Below, in pieces: positions 22,412 to 29,089 of a stretch of DNA of 29,307 nt (position 1 is the stretch's first letter; every line of letters begins with the position of its first letter). The notes under the pieces were generated by a model. That model saw only the letters and a program-made list of their open reading frames with translations, searched no databases and was not told the origin of the DNA. This DNA comes from Actinomycetes bacterium (GTDB lineage Bacteria; Actinomycetota; Coriobacteriia; Coriobacteriales; Eggerthellaceae): contig JAEZDJ010000002.1 of NCBI GenBank assembly GCA_023429565.1, forward strand, positions 1 through 29,307, given 5' to 3'. Both the position numbers and the translations under genes were made by a program.

Positions 22412-24301
22412 ATGGACGAAAAACGCATTCTCGATCTCGTGTCATCACCAGCAGACCTCAAGCTGCTCACCGATGCCGAGCTCTCTATTTTGGCAAACGA
22501 GATCCGTGAGGAGATCATCGCCGTCACCTCGCAGACCGGCGGTCATGTGGCTTCCTCCTTGGGGGCTGTGGAGATCATCCTTGCGATGCACAGCCTGCTT
22601 GATTGCCCGCACGATCGCTTTGTGTTCGACGTTGGCCATCAGGCCTATGCGCATAAGCTGATCACCGGTCGTTTGGACGCGTTCCCAACCCTGCGTTCCT
22701 ATGGCGGGCTGTCGGGATTCACCAAGCCAGACGAGAGTCCCTATGACGTGCATCCTTCAGGCCATGCGTCCGATTCGCTTTCCGTTGCCTTGGGCCTGGC
22801 GAAAGCGCGGGATTTGACCGGTGGAGACGAAAAGGTGGTTGCCCTTATCGGCGATGCTGCGCTGTCGGGGGGCATGGCGTTTGAGGCGCTGAACCATATT
22901 GGGCAAGCGCAGACACCCCTGGTGATAATACTCAACGATAACGAGATGTCCATATCGCGCAACGTCGGTGCCCTCATGAAGCACCTGGGCTACATGCGCA
23001 CCTCCACGCAGTATCGGCACACGAGGGACTCCGTGCAGGAAAAGCTGGAGAGCAGCGGGCCCTTCGGCAACGCGCTTGCGAACTTCGGCCGGAACGTGAA
23101 AGAATCGATGAAGCAGTTCGTCATTCCCCATTCCATGATGTTCGAACAGTTGGGGATTGTGTGCACGGCACCTATTGACGGACATGACATCGGCTTGTTG
23201 AAAGAGATGTTTGCCCAGGTTCTTGAGGCCGAGGGTCCGGTGCTCGTGCACGTGGTGACCCGAAAGGGGGCCGGCTATGAGCCCGCCTTCAGCGACCCCG
23301 AGAAGTTCCATGGCGTAGGCCCTTATGACATTGCGACGGGTCAGGTGAAGAAAAAGGAGGAGCCGGCTCCGTCATACACGAGCGTGTTTGGCAATGCCCT
23401 CGTCCAAGAAGCGCGTCAAGACGATCGCATCGTCGCCATCACGTCTGCCATGAAGGATGGAACGGGCCTGGCTCAATTTGCGGAGGAGTTCCCCGAGCGT
23501 TTCATTGACTCAGGCATAGCCGAGGAACATGCCGTCGGCCTTGCCTCGGGGCTCGCCCTCGGTGGAAAGAAACCTGTCGTCGCCATCTATTCGACCTTCC
23601 TGCAGAGGGCGATCGATCAGCTCATCATCAACAATGCCCTGCCGAGCCTGGATGTCGTGTTCGCCATTGATCGCGCCGGCATCGTCGGTTCGGACGGCCC
23701 GACCCATCACGGCATGTTTGATTTGGTTTACACGCGCATGGTTCCCCATCTTCGGGTCCTTGCTCCGTCGAACGAAGCAGAGCTCGTGCATGCCTTGCAT
23801 ACCGCCCTCACGCTGGGAGGGCCGTTCGCGATTCGCTATCCCCGCGGTTCGGCTGAGGGCGTGCCTCTGCCCGATGAACCCCGGGTGCTGGAAGTTGGCA
23901 AGGCGCACGTCGTGCGTGAGGGACAAGACGTTGCCGTTCTCGCATTCGGCTGCACGGTTTCCCGTGCCTTGGATGCTGCGGAGCTGTTGTCTCAGCAGGG
24001 GATCGACGCTCGTGTGGTGGACATGCGATGGGTGAAGCCGCTTGACGCCGACGCCATTGCCGCTGCTGCACAGACAAAGCTTGTCGTGACGGTGGAAAAC
24101 GGCATTGTGGAAGGCGGCGTCGGCGAAGGCGTTTTGGGCGAACTTGCCCGACAGGGTCTGAAAACCAAGGCGCTCACCTTGGGAATTCCTGATACCTTTG
24201 TGCCGCAAGGCAAGGTTGAACTGCTGTTGGGAGACCTGGGACTTGATGCGGAGGGCATCGCGGCCTCGGTCGTCGAGGCGCTGGGGGATCAGAGGGTCTG
24301 A
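22412..24301 (+). CDS. dxs: 1-Deoxy-D-xylulose-5-phosphate synthase
   Basis: DXS condenses pyruvate and glyceraldehyde 3-phosphate in a thiamine-diphosphate reaction, the first step of the MEP isoprenoid pathway. The protein is 629 residues. The thiamine-binding motif starts GDAALSGG (147-154; most homologues have GDGA) and ends in LNDNEMSIS. DVGHQAYAHKLITGR and HPSGHASDS are the N-terminal signatures, and the catalytic Glu371 is in GIAEEHAVG. The transketolase-C domain is complete. ATG 22412 is favoured because GGAGG (22400-22404) lies seven bases upstream; ATG 22406 is only one base from it. The stop is five bases from the end of the opposing acetyltransferase gene. Confidence 0.97.
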   Translation: MDEKRILDLVSSPADLKLLTDAELSILANEIREEIIAVTSQTGGHVASSLGAVEIILAMHSLLDCPHDRFVFDVGHQAYAHKLITGRLDAFPTLRSYGGLSGFTKPDESPYDVHPSGHASDSLSVALGLAKARDLTGGDEKVVALIGDAALSGGMAFEALNHIGQAQTPLVIILNDNEMSISRNVGALMKHLGYMRTSTQYRHTRDSVQEKLESSGPFGNALANFGRNVKESMKQFVIPHSMMFEQLGIVCTAPIDGHDIGLLKEMFAQVLEAEGPVLVHVVTRKGAGYEPAFSDPEKFHGVGPYDIATGQVKKKEEPAPSYTSVFGNALVQEARQDDRIVAITSAMKDGTGLAQFAEEFPERFIDSGIAEEHAVGLASGLALGGKKPVVAIYSTFLQRAIDQLIINNALPSLDVVFAIDRAGIVGSDGPTHHGMFDLVYTRMVPHLRVLAPSNEAELVHALHTALTLGGPFAIRYPRGSAEGVPLPDEPRVLEVGKAHVVREGQDVAVLAFGCTVSRALDAAELLSQQGIDARVVDMRWVKPLDADAIAAAAQTKLVVTVENGIVEGGVGEGVLGELARQGLKTKALTLGIPDTFVPQGKVELLLGDLGLDAEGIAASVVEALGDQRV

Positions 24302-24306
24302 CGCTC

Positions 24307-24840
24307 TCAGGCGTCTCCCTCGCCGTCTTGATCGACCTGCTTCTCCATGATGAAGTCATCCATGACGTATCCTTCGCCGATGTCGGTCTCGACGGAGTCG
24401 ATGGTTTCGAATCCCTTGGCCCTGTAGGTGCGCACGCCGAGGTCGTTGTGCTTGTTCACCGTCAGGTAGAGGGATTGAAGGCCGCGCATCCGACAGAGGT
24501 TCTCGTAGAATCGAAGGGTCTCTGAGGCAAATCCTTGTCCGCGTTCTGCTTTGAGCAGGTATATCTTTGAAATGAAATAGCGTTTTTCCTCCTGCTCTTC
24601 CCGACCGCCCGTGTAGCCGACGACCCGATTGTCTGCGGTTGCGCGGATCAGCCAATATTCATATGAACCGGAGCGCACGTCTTCGGCTATGCGCGGGAAA
24701 CTTTGGAATTTTTCGACCATGTAGTCCGTTTGATCCCTGCCGATGAGGGATGGCCAATACTCATGCCATATCTCATCGGCAAGTGAAGCGAGATTTTTCA
24801 GCTCGCCATCGGTGGTCACGGGCACAAATTCAACTGTCAT
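24307..24840 (-). CDS. GNAT family N-acetyltransferase
   Basis: The only confident minus-strand protein gene. The 177-residue protein has the GNAT acetyl-CoA fold: the strand-turn RVVGYTGGR, a beta-4 strand KRYFISKIYLLKAERGQGFA (quoted within the limit) with the pyrophosphate-binding loop RGQGFAS, and the segment LYLTVNKHNDLGVRTYRAKGFE typical of family motif B (shown here as LYLTVNKHND and LGVRTYRAKGFE). The acceptor substrate is unknown. GGGAAAG lies upstream of the ATG at 24840. It is convergent with dxs (five-base gap) and divergent from amt, so it may share the control region with amt. Confidence 0.9.
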   Translation of the reverse strand: MTVEFVPVTTDGELKNLASLADEIWHEYWPSLIGRDQTDYMVEKFQSFPRIAEDVRSGSYEYWLIRATADNRVVGYTGGREEQEEKRYFISKIYLLKAERGQGFASETLRFYENLCRMRGLQSLYLTVNKHNDLGVRTYRAKGFETIDSVETDIGEGYVMDDFIMEKQVDQDGEGDA

Positions 24841-24932
24841 AATGATCTTTCCCTTCTGGCCTGACGACTGGAATGTCCTGTCGCTTTCGGGCGAGGATTG
24901 CGATGGCTCTCGAATGCCCTTGCCTGTCTTGT

Positions 24933-24948
24933 GTTTCGTTATTGTAAC
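24933..24948. promoter_or_regulatory. Candidate GlnR-type operator
   Basis: On the minus strand the sequence reads GTTAC-AATAAC-GAAAC, that is GTTAC, six bases, GAAAC. This agrees with the half-unit of the binding site reported for actinobacterial GlnR (GTnAC-n6-GAAAC). It lies 136 bases before amt-glnK, genes that GlnR controls elsewhere. No second unit is seen next to it. The short dyad CGTTA-TTG-TAACG overlaps it. Confidence 0.4.
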
Positions 24949-24980
24949 GCCGAGACTTCCTGCTTGTTAAAAATCGTTTG

Positions 24981-24994
24981 TGAAAGCGTTAACA
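24981..24994 (+). promoter_or_regulatory. Candidate cre-like operator (LacI/CcpA family)
   Basis: TGAAAGCGTTAACA fits every fixed position of the CcpA catabolite-responsive consensus TGWNANCGNTNWCA. It lies 90 bases upstream of the amt start and between amt and the divergent acetyltransferase. The binding protein is not in the window. A LacI-family regulator other than CcpA is equally possible in an actinobacterium. Confidence 0.45.
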
Positions 24995-25034
24995 CTGGGC
25001 AATGGGGGATGCGGTTTCAAATCGACGTGCGATG

Positions 25035-25064
25035 ATCGACTGCGTCAACAGGCAAGCAGTCGAT
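25035..25064 (+). promoter_or_regulatory. Leader hairpin just before the amt ribosome site
   Basis: ATCGACTGC (25035-25043), a 12-base loop, GCAGTCGAT (25056-25064). The 9-bp stem is perfect and ends six bases before GGAGG (25071-25075). A second copy of the 5' arm, ATCGACGTGC (25021-25030), could pair with the same 3' arm with one bulge, giving a choice of structures. Confidence 0.55.
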
Positions 25065-25083
25065 TCAAGAGGAGGTAATGCGC

Positions 25084-26412
25084 ATGTTGGATACCGGTTC
25101 GACGAGCTTCATGCTCGTCTGCACCATGCTCGTCTTGCTGATGACGCCCGGTCTCGCGTTTTTCTACGGAGGGTTGTCACGCCGTAAGAACGTGGTGAAC
25201 ACGATGTTCATGTCTTTGGCCGTTTTGGGTGTTGTAGGCGTGGTATGGGTGGTTGCAGGATGGTCGTTCGCCTATGGCGGCGACGGATCCATCCCGTTTT
25301 TCGGAGGCTTCGACCAGCTTGGATGCCTGAACGCGGTTCAGGATATGCTCGCCGAGGCAGAGGGCACACCGGACGCGTTCGCTGTGCTTTCTGGCGCGGC
25401 TGGGCTTGACGTCTCCAATCCCGATCTGGCTGCTGGCTATCCGGCCATCATCGACATTGGATTCCAGATGGCCTTTGCCATGATCACGACCGCCATCATC
25501 ACCGGTTCGCTGGCAGGCCGCATGAAATTTGGTGCGGTGGTCGCCTTTGCCGCTGTCTGGGTTCTCCTTGTGTATGCGCCTCTTGCACACATGGTGTGGG
25601 GCGGAGAAGGCAGCCTCATCGGAGACACCATCGGTGCCCTTGACTTTGCCGGTGGCGATGTCGTCCACATCAGTTCAGGTCTGACGGGCCTCGTGCTCTG
25701 CCTGCTGCTAGGCAAGCGTCGTGGATTCGGCATGATGAACTATCGTCCCCACAACGTTCCGTTTGTCGTGCTGGGCGCCTCCCTTCTGTGGTTCGGCTGG
25801 TTTGGCTTCAACGGCGGTTCCGAGTTTGCTGCTGACGGCATTGCGGCGCTTGCGGTTCTCAACACGGTGGCTGCTTCTGCCGCTGCCCTTCTCTCGTGGA
25901 TGCTCGTCGAGCGCATCAAGGTTGGCAAGCCGACGTTGGTCGGCGCTGCCACGGGCTTGGTTGCGGGACTCGTCGTCATCACGCCGGCTGCGGGCTTCGT
26001 CGCCCCTTGGGCTGCGGTTGTCATGGGCTTTATCGTTTCGCCCATCTGCTACTTTGCAATTTCGTTCCTGAAGGCGAAAATTGGGTACGACGATGCGCTC
26101 GATGCCTTTGGCTGTCACGCCATCGGCGGCATCACGGGCGGCATCCTCACCGGATTGTTCTGCGTGCCTGAGCTGTCCTGGACGGAATTCGGGGGCTTGT
26201 TCTACACGGGCGATCCTTCCCTGCTGATCAGCCAGATTCTCGGTATACTGGTCACCATCGTGTTCGTTGCGGTTGCCGACCTCATCATCGGGCTTATTCT
26301 CAAGGCATGCTTCAAGGGCAGCCTGCGTGTGAGCGAGGAAGAGGAGGCCCAGGGCCTCGATGTCGTCGCACACGGGGAAAGCGCCTATCCTGCGTATGTG
26401 GGTCTCGACTAG
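25084..26412 (+). CDS. amt: Ammonium transporter
   Basis: A 442-residue Amt/MEP/Rh channel protein of the cytoplasmic membrane with about 11 hydrophobic segments. The pore histidines are present: His195 in GGDVVHISSG and His345 in FGCHAIGG. Other family motifs are MTPGLAFFYGGLSRRKNVVN, WFGWFGFNGGSE and the GGEGSLIGD region. The cytoplasmic tail after the last helix is about 40 residues and acidic. GGAGG (25071-25075) is eight bases from ATG 25084 and only two from ATG 25078, so I prefer 25084. It is followed by glnK in the standard amtB-glnK arrangement, in which GlnK blocks the channel under nitrogen excess. Confidence 0.97.
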   Translation: MLDTGSTSFMLVCTMLVLLMTPGLAFFYGGLSRRKNVVNTMFMSLAVLGVVGVVWVVAGWSFAYGGDGSIPFFGGFDQLGCLNAVQDMLAEAEGTPDAFAVLSGAAGLDVSNPDLAAGYPAIIDIGFQMAFAMITTAIITGSLAGRMKFGAVVAFAAVWVLLVYAPLAHMVWGGEGSLIGDTIGALDFAGGDVVHISSGLTGLVLCLLLGKRRGFGMMNYRPHNVPFVVLGASLLWFGWFGFNGGSEFAADGIAALAVLNTVAASAAALLSWMLVERIKVGKPTLVGAATGLVAGLVVITPAAGFVAPWAAVVMGFIVSPICYFAISFLKAKIGYDDALDAFGCHAIGGITGGILTGLFCVPELSWTEFGGLFYTGDPSLLISQILGILVTIVFVAVADLIIGLILKACFKGSLRVSEEEEAQGLDVVAHGESAYPAYVGLD

Positions 26413-26422
26413 AGATGGAAAG

Positions 26423-26452
26423 GCTGGGGCTCCCTGAGAAGGGCGCTCCAGC
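26423..26452 (+). other. Hairpin between amt and glnK
   Basis: GCTGG-GGC (26423-26430), T, CCCT, loop GAGA (26436-26439), AGGG, C, GCT-CCAGC (26445-26452). About 12 bp with one internal mismatch and one G-T pair. It ends four bases before the glnK ribosome site AAAGGAG (26457-26463) and has no T run, so it looks like an mRNA-processing or stability element, not a terminator. Confidence 0.5.
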
Positions 26453-26470
26453 AGCGAAAGGAGCGTGAAC

Positions 26471-26809
26471 ATGAAGAAGATCACCGCCATCATCCGGCCT
26501 GAGAAGCTGGAAGCTCTCAAGGAGGCGCTGTTTGCCGCCAAAGTGTCCGGCATGACGGTTTCCCAGGTGCAAGGATGCGGCAACCAGCATGGTTGGAAAG
26601 AGTACTATCGTGGCACCGAGGTTATCCTCAACATGATCCCGAAGATAAAGTTCGAACTTGTGGTTGACGACGACCAGGTTAAATCCCTCGTTGAGCTCAT
26701 CAGCTCGGCGGCCCGCACGGGCGAAGTGGGGGATGGGAAGATCTTCATCTTCCCCGTCGACGACGTTGTTCGCATTCGTACGGGAGAGCAAGGCGACGAC
26801 GCTATCTGA
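26471..26809 (+). CDS. glnK: PII nitrogen regulatory protein, GlnK-like
   Basis: A 112-residue PII trimer subunit. It binds ATP/ADP and 2-oxoglutarate and controls Amt. Conserved parts are KKITAIIRPEKLEALKEAL at the start, RTGEVGDGKIFIFPVDDVVRIRTGE with the nucleotide-binding GDGKIF and Arg pair (quoted as RTGEVGDGKIF and VRIRTGE), and the T-loop NQHGWKEYYRGTEVILN. Position 51, Tyr in E. coli GlnB/GlnK and in the adenylylated actinobacterial protein, is Val here (codon 26621-26623); Tyr46 is kept. Covalent modification at 51 is therefore impossible, and control is probably by ligands only. Start ATG 26471 lies seven bases after AAAGGAG; the in-frame GTG 26465 is too close to it. Confidence 0.96.
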   Translation: MKKITAIIRPEKLEALKEALFAAKVSGMTVSQVQGCGNQHGWKEYYRGTEVILNMIPKIKFELVVDDDQVKSLVELISSAARTGEVGDGKIFIFPVDDVVRIRTGEQGDDAI

Positions 26810-26844
26810 GGCGTTTGCCGATCGCTGTGCATGAAGGGGCGGAG

Positions 26845-26960
26845 CCCTCGTTTGAGGGAATCCTTCTTGGGCAGGGCTGCGGTTCTGCCCAAGAAGGAAT
26901 GCGCGATCCGCGATAGAGGTGTTGAGAGGGGCCCATTCGATTCGGATGGGCCCCTTCCTC
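26845..26960 (+). terminator. Cluster of three hairpins after glnK, the last terminator-like
   Basis: First, CCCTC-GTTT-GAGGG (26845-26858). Second, TCCTTCTTGGGCAG (26861-26874) with CTGCCCAAGAAGGA (26885-26898), 14 perfect bp. Third, GGGGCCCATTCG (26928-26939) with CGGATGGGCCCC (26943-26954), 12 bp with one G-T pair, followed by TTCCTC. None has a long T run, but together they probably end the amt-glnK transcript. They could also be a structured 3' RNA. Confidence 0.55.
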
Positions 26961-26988
26961 GTGAGTTTCCTTTCCACCGCTAATGAGA

Positions 26989-26994
26989 TATAAT
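26989..26994 (+). promoter_or_regulatory. -10 box of the perR-like gene
   Basis: A perfect TATAAT 49 bases before the start at 27044, in a locally A/T-rich stretch (ATATAATCCTATTTAATA) that might contain an autoregulatory Fur/PerR-type site. The match to a PerR box is only partial. The -35 region (TTTCCT or TTTCCA) is poor. Confidence 0.55.
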
Positions 26995-27043
26995 CCTATT
27001 TAATACCGCAGGGATATCTGGCTTATGCGCGGAAGGAGTATTC

Positions 27044-27460
27044 ATGAGCGTTTCGGTTTCAGAAAAGCAGACGGGCGCCACGCGCAACACGGTGCAGCGC
27101 TCCTTGGTTCTCAAGGCAGTGCAGGCTCTCCATGATCATCCGACGTCAGCCGACGTCTACGAATACGTCCGCAAAAAGCATCCGAACATATCACGGGCCA
27201 CGGTCTATCGCAATCTGGGAGTCTTGGCTGCCCGGGGAGACGTTCTCCGTGTGGAGGTTCCCAATGGCGCCGACCGCTACGATTTCTTCAACGAGCCCCA
27301 TTACCACGCGAAATGCCGCGTATGTGGGCGAGTCGTGGATGTGGGCATGCCGTATGTGCATGACATCGCCACGCGAGTGACCGATGCCCATGGGTTCGAC
27401 ATTGAGGGCCACGAGATCATATTCGATGGGGTCTGCCCGCAATGCCAACATAAAGAATGA
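27044..27460 (+). CDS. Fur family transcriptional regulator, PerR-like
   Basis: A 138-residue Fur-family repressor. The winged helix includes TSADVYEYVRKKHPNISRATVYRNL. The structural zinc site is complete: Cys91, Cys94, Cys131, Cys134 (CRVC and CPQC). The regulatory metal site residues correspond to those of B. subtilis PerR: His32, Asp80 (in RYDFF), His86, His88, Asp99. Having Asp at position 80 and the HYHAKC pattern points to peroxide sensing (PerR) more than iron sensing (Fur), but that is inference. No peroxidase, catalase or rubrerythrin gene is adjacent. AAGGAG stands upstream of ATG 27044. It has its own promoter. Confidence 0.92.
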   Translation: MSVSVSEKQTGATRNTVQRSLVLKAVQALHDHPTSADVYEYVRKKHPNISRATVYRNLGVLAARGDVLRVEVPNGADRYDFFNEPHYHAKCRVCGRVVDVGMPYVHDIATRVTDAHGFDIEGHEIIFDGVCPQCQHKE

Positions 27461-27519
27461 TGTGTGGAGAGATCAGTTTCTCACACTCAGTTGTAACCTG
27501 ATTTTGTTTCATATCGACG

Positions 27520-27525
27520 TATAAT
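27520..27525 (+). promoter_or_regulatory. -10 box before the GGDEF gene
   Basis: A perfect TATAAT that overlaps the first in-frame ATG of the downstream ORF (27524). A transcript starting near 27532 would lack that ATG, which argues that translation starts at GTG 27593. A small hairpin GTGTG..AGA / TCT..CACAC (27462-27486) lies upstream, after the perR stop. Confidence 0.5.
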
Positions 27526-27592
27526 GGCCCCGTGGGAGGGTCGTTTACGAGCCTCGCGGCATTTAAAGCCCAAAGGGGAAGGTCTGCACGTC

Positions 27593-29089
27593 GTGCAAGA
27601 GAATCAGGGCTATAACGCGTCTCGGACGGATGAGGGGGATGGGCTGCAAAGTGCCCTCAATGTCGAAGGCGTGGTGCTTGCCTGTGCCCGTGACCTTTGC
27701 CAGGAACGTGACGCCGATCGTGCTGCGATGTCGATGCTTCGTTCACTTGGAGAGTATTTTGAGGCAGACCGTGCCTCGCTGTTCGACCTCCATGAAGATG
27801 TCATCTCCAACACCCATGAATGGTGTGCGCCGGGAATTTCGTCCGAACTCGACCGGCTGCAAGACGTGGACCGTCAGGTTGCGGTGTGTTGGCTCGACCG
27901 ATTCAATCGCGGCGAGTGTATCCTGATCGACGACGTTGAGGCAGTATCGCCCGAAGTCGCTGCTGGACGAGGCATCTTCGAGGCATGCGGCATTCTCTGT
28001 CTGGCGGCGGTTCCCTTTGAGCAGGACGATCGGGTTGTGGGGTTCCTCGTCGTCGACAATCCCCTGGTTGAGAAAATCCGGCATGCGGCCGACCCGCTCA
28101 AGACCCTCGGCTATTTCTACCAGACGACAAAGCAGCGTATCGCGGATGACGGCAAGCTTGCCTTGCTGAGTTTTCGAGATGACCTTACCGGCCTTTACAA
28201 CCGCAACCGCTACCTCGCGGACGTCGAACGTCTTGAAGGCGAGGCGCGGTCGGTTGGAATCGTGTTCCTGGACGTCAATGACCTCAAGGAGATGAACGAC
28301 CGTTTTGGCCACGGCTACGGGGACGACACCCTGCGAGAGTGCGCCGACAAGATGGCGACCGCCCTTCCGGGCGTCGGCCTCTATCGCATTGGCGGCGATG
28401 AGTTCGTTGCCCTCGCCCCCGGTGTCGACGAGGCCGATTTCGAGCGAATGGTTTCAAGGCTCGATCAGGCCTTTGATCCTGACAGTGCGAGGGCGTCAAG
28501 GCTGGTGTCAATCGGCTCGCATTGGTCGAGGAGCTCGGCTGACATGTCGGGCCTGCTTTTGGTGGCCGACAAGCGGATGTATGAGAAGAAGCGTCTGTTT
28601 CATCTGGGGAAGGCATTCTTGGGCCGCATACCAAGGCACCATGGCTCCCTTGCGGTGGTCGACGGTGGCTCGCAGCGGTCTTCTTCGCTTGACCAGAGTG
28701 CGTTTCTTCACGACTACAACCTGCTCATGAGTTCTGTCGAGGTGGGCGTGAGCAAGCACCTCCTCGACGAGGATCTGGACGTAGTCTGGGCAAATGGATA
28801 CTTTTACGATGTCACCGGGTATGTCTCTCAAGGTTCCGAAAAGGACGGCGGCCACAATGTCGGCCAGCCTGAGCTCGACGGACACATGGGGCCGCATGAG
28901 GTCATAGCCCGGGCACACCGTGAGGGAAGGTCGAGGTTTCGGTTCCTCCTTCCCGTTTCACGGCAAGGGGGAGGGCGAAAATGGGTTCGCGTCTCAGGAG
29001 TGTTCTCGGATGAGGTGATCGATGGAAGCCCGGTTTTCTACAGTGCTTCCGTCGACGTTGACGACATCGTTCAGGACGAGGTCGATTGA
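27593..29089 (+). CDS. GGDEF protein with N-terminal GAF-like and C-terminal PAS-like regions
   Basis: From GTG 27593 the protein is 498 residues with no membrane segment or signal peptide. Residues about 25-190 look like a GAF sensor (SMLRSLGEYFEADRASLFDL, CGILCLAAVPFEQDD, VVGFLVVDNP). Then a GGDEF domain: DDLTGLYNRNRYL, VFLDVNDLKEMND, and the active-site GGDEF at 267-271 in YRIGGDEF, ending in ADKRMYEKK. No RxxD inhibitory site precedes it at the usual distance. The last 120 residues resemble a PAS domain (VEVGVSKHLLDEDLDVVWAN). It should make cyclic di-GMP if active. The start is uncertain: GTG 27593 has AGGGGAAGG upstream; ATG 27524 lies inside the -10 box. The signals sensed are unknown. 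Confidence 0.85.
   Translation: MQENQGYNASRTDEGDGLQSALNVEGVVLACARDLCQERDADRAAMSMLRSLGEYFEADRASLFDLHEDVISNTHEWCAPGISSELDRLQDVDRQVAVCWLDRFNRGECILIDDVEAVSPEVAAGRGIFEACGILCLAAVPFEQDDRVVGFLVVDNPLVEKIRHAADPLKTLGYFYQTTKQRIADDGKLALLSFRDDLTGLYNRNRYLADVERLEGEARSVGIVFLDVNDLKEMNDRFGHGYGDDTLRECADKMATALPGVGLYRIGGDEFVALAPGVDEADFERMVSRLDQAFDPDSARASRLVSIGSHWSRSSADMSGLLLVADKRMYEKKRLFHLGKAFLGRIPRHHGSLAVVDGGSQRSSSLDQSAFLHDYNLLMSSVEVGVSKHLLDEDLDVVWANGYFYDVTGYVSQGSEKDGGHNVGQPELDGHMGPHEVIARAHREGRSRFRFLLPVSRQGGGRKWVRVSGVFSDEVIDGSPVFYSASVDVDDIVQDEVD

Noticed and set aside
24841..25083. Sigma-54 promoter for amt
   Set aside because: No TGGCAC-N5-TTGC type sequence was found in the intergenic region.
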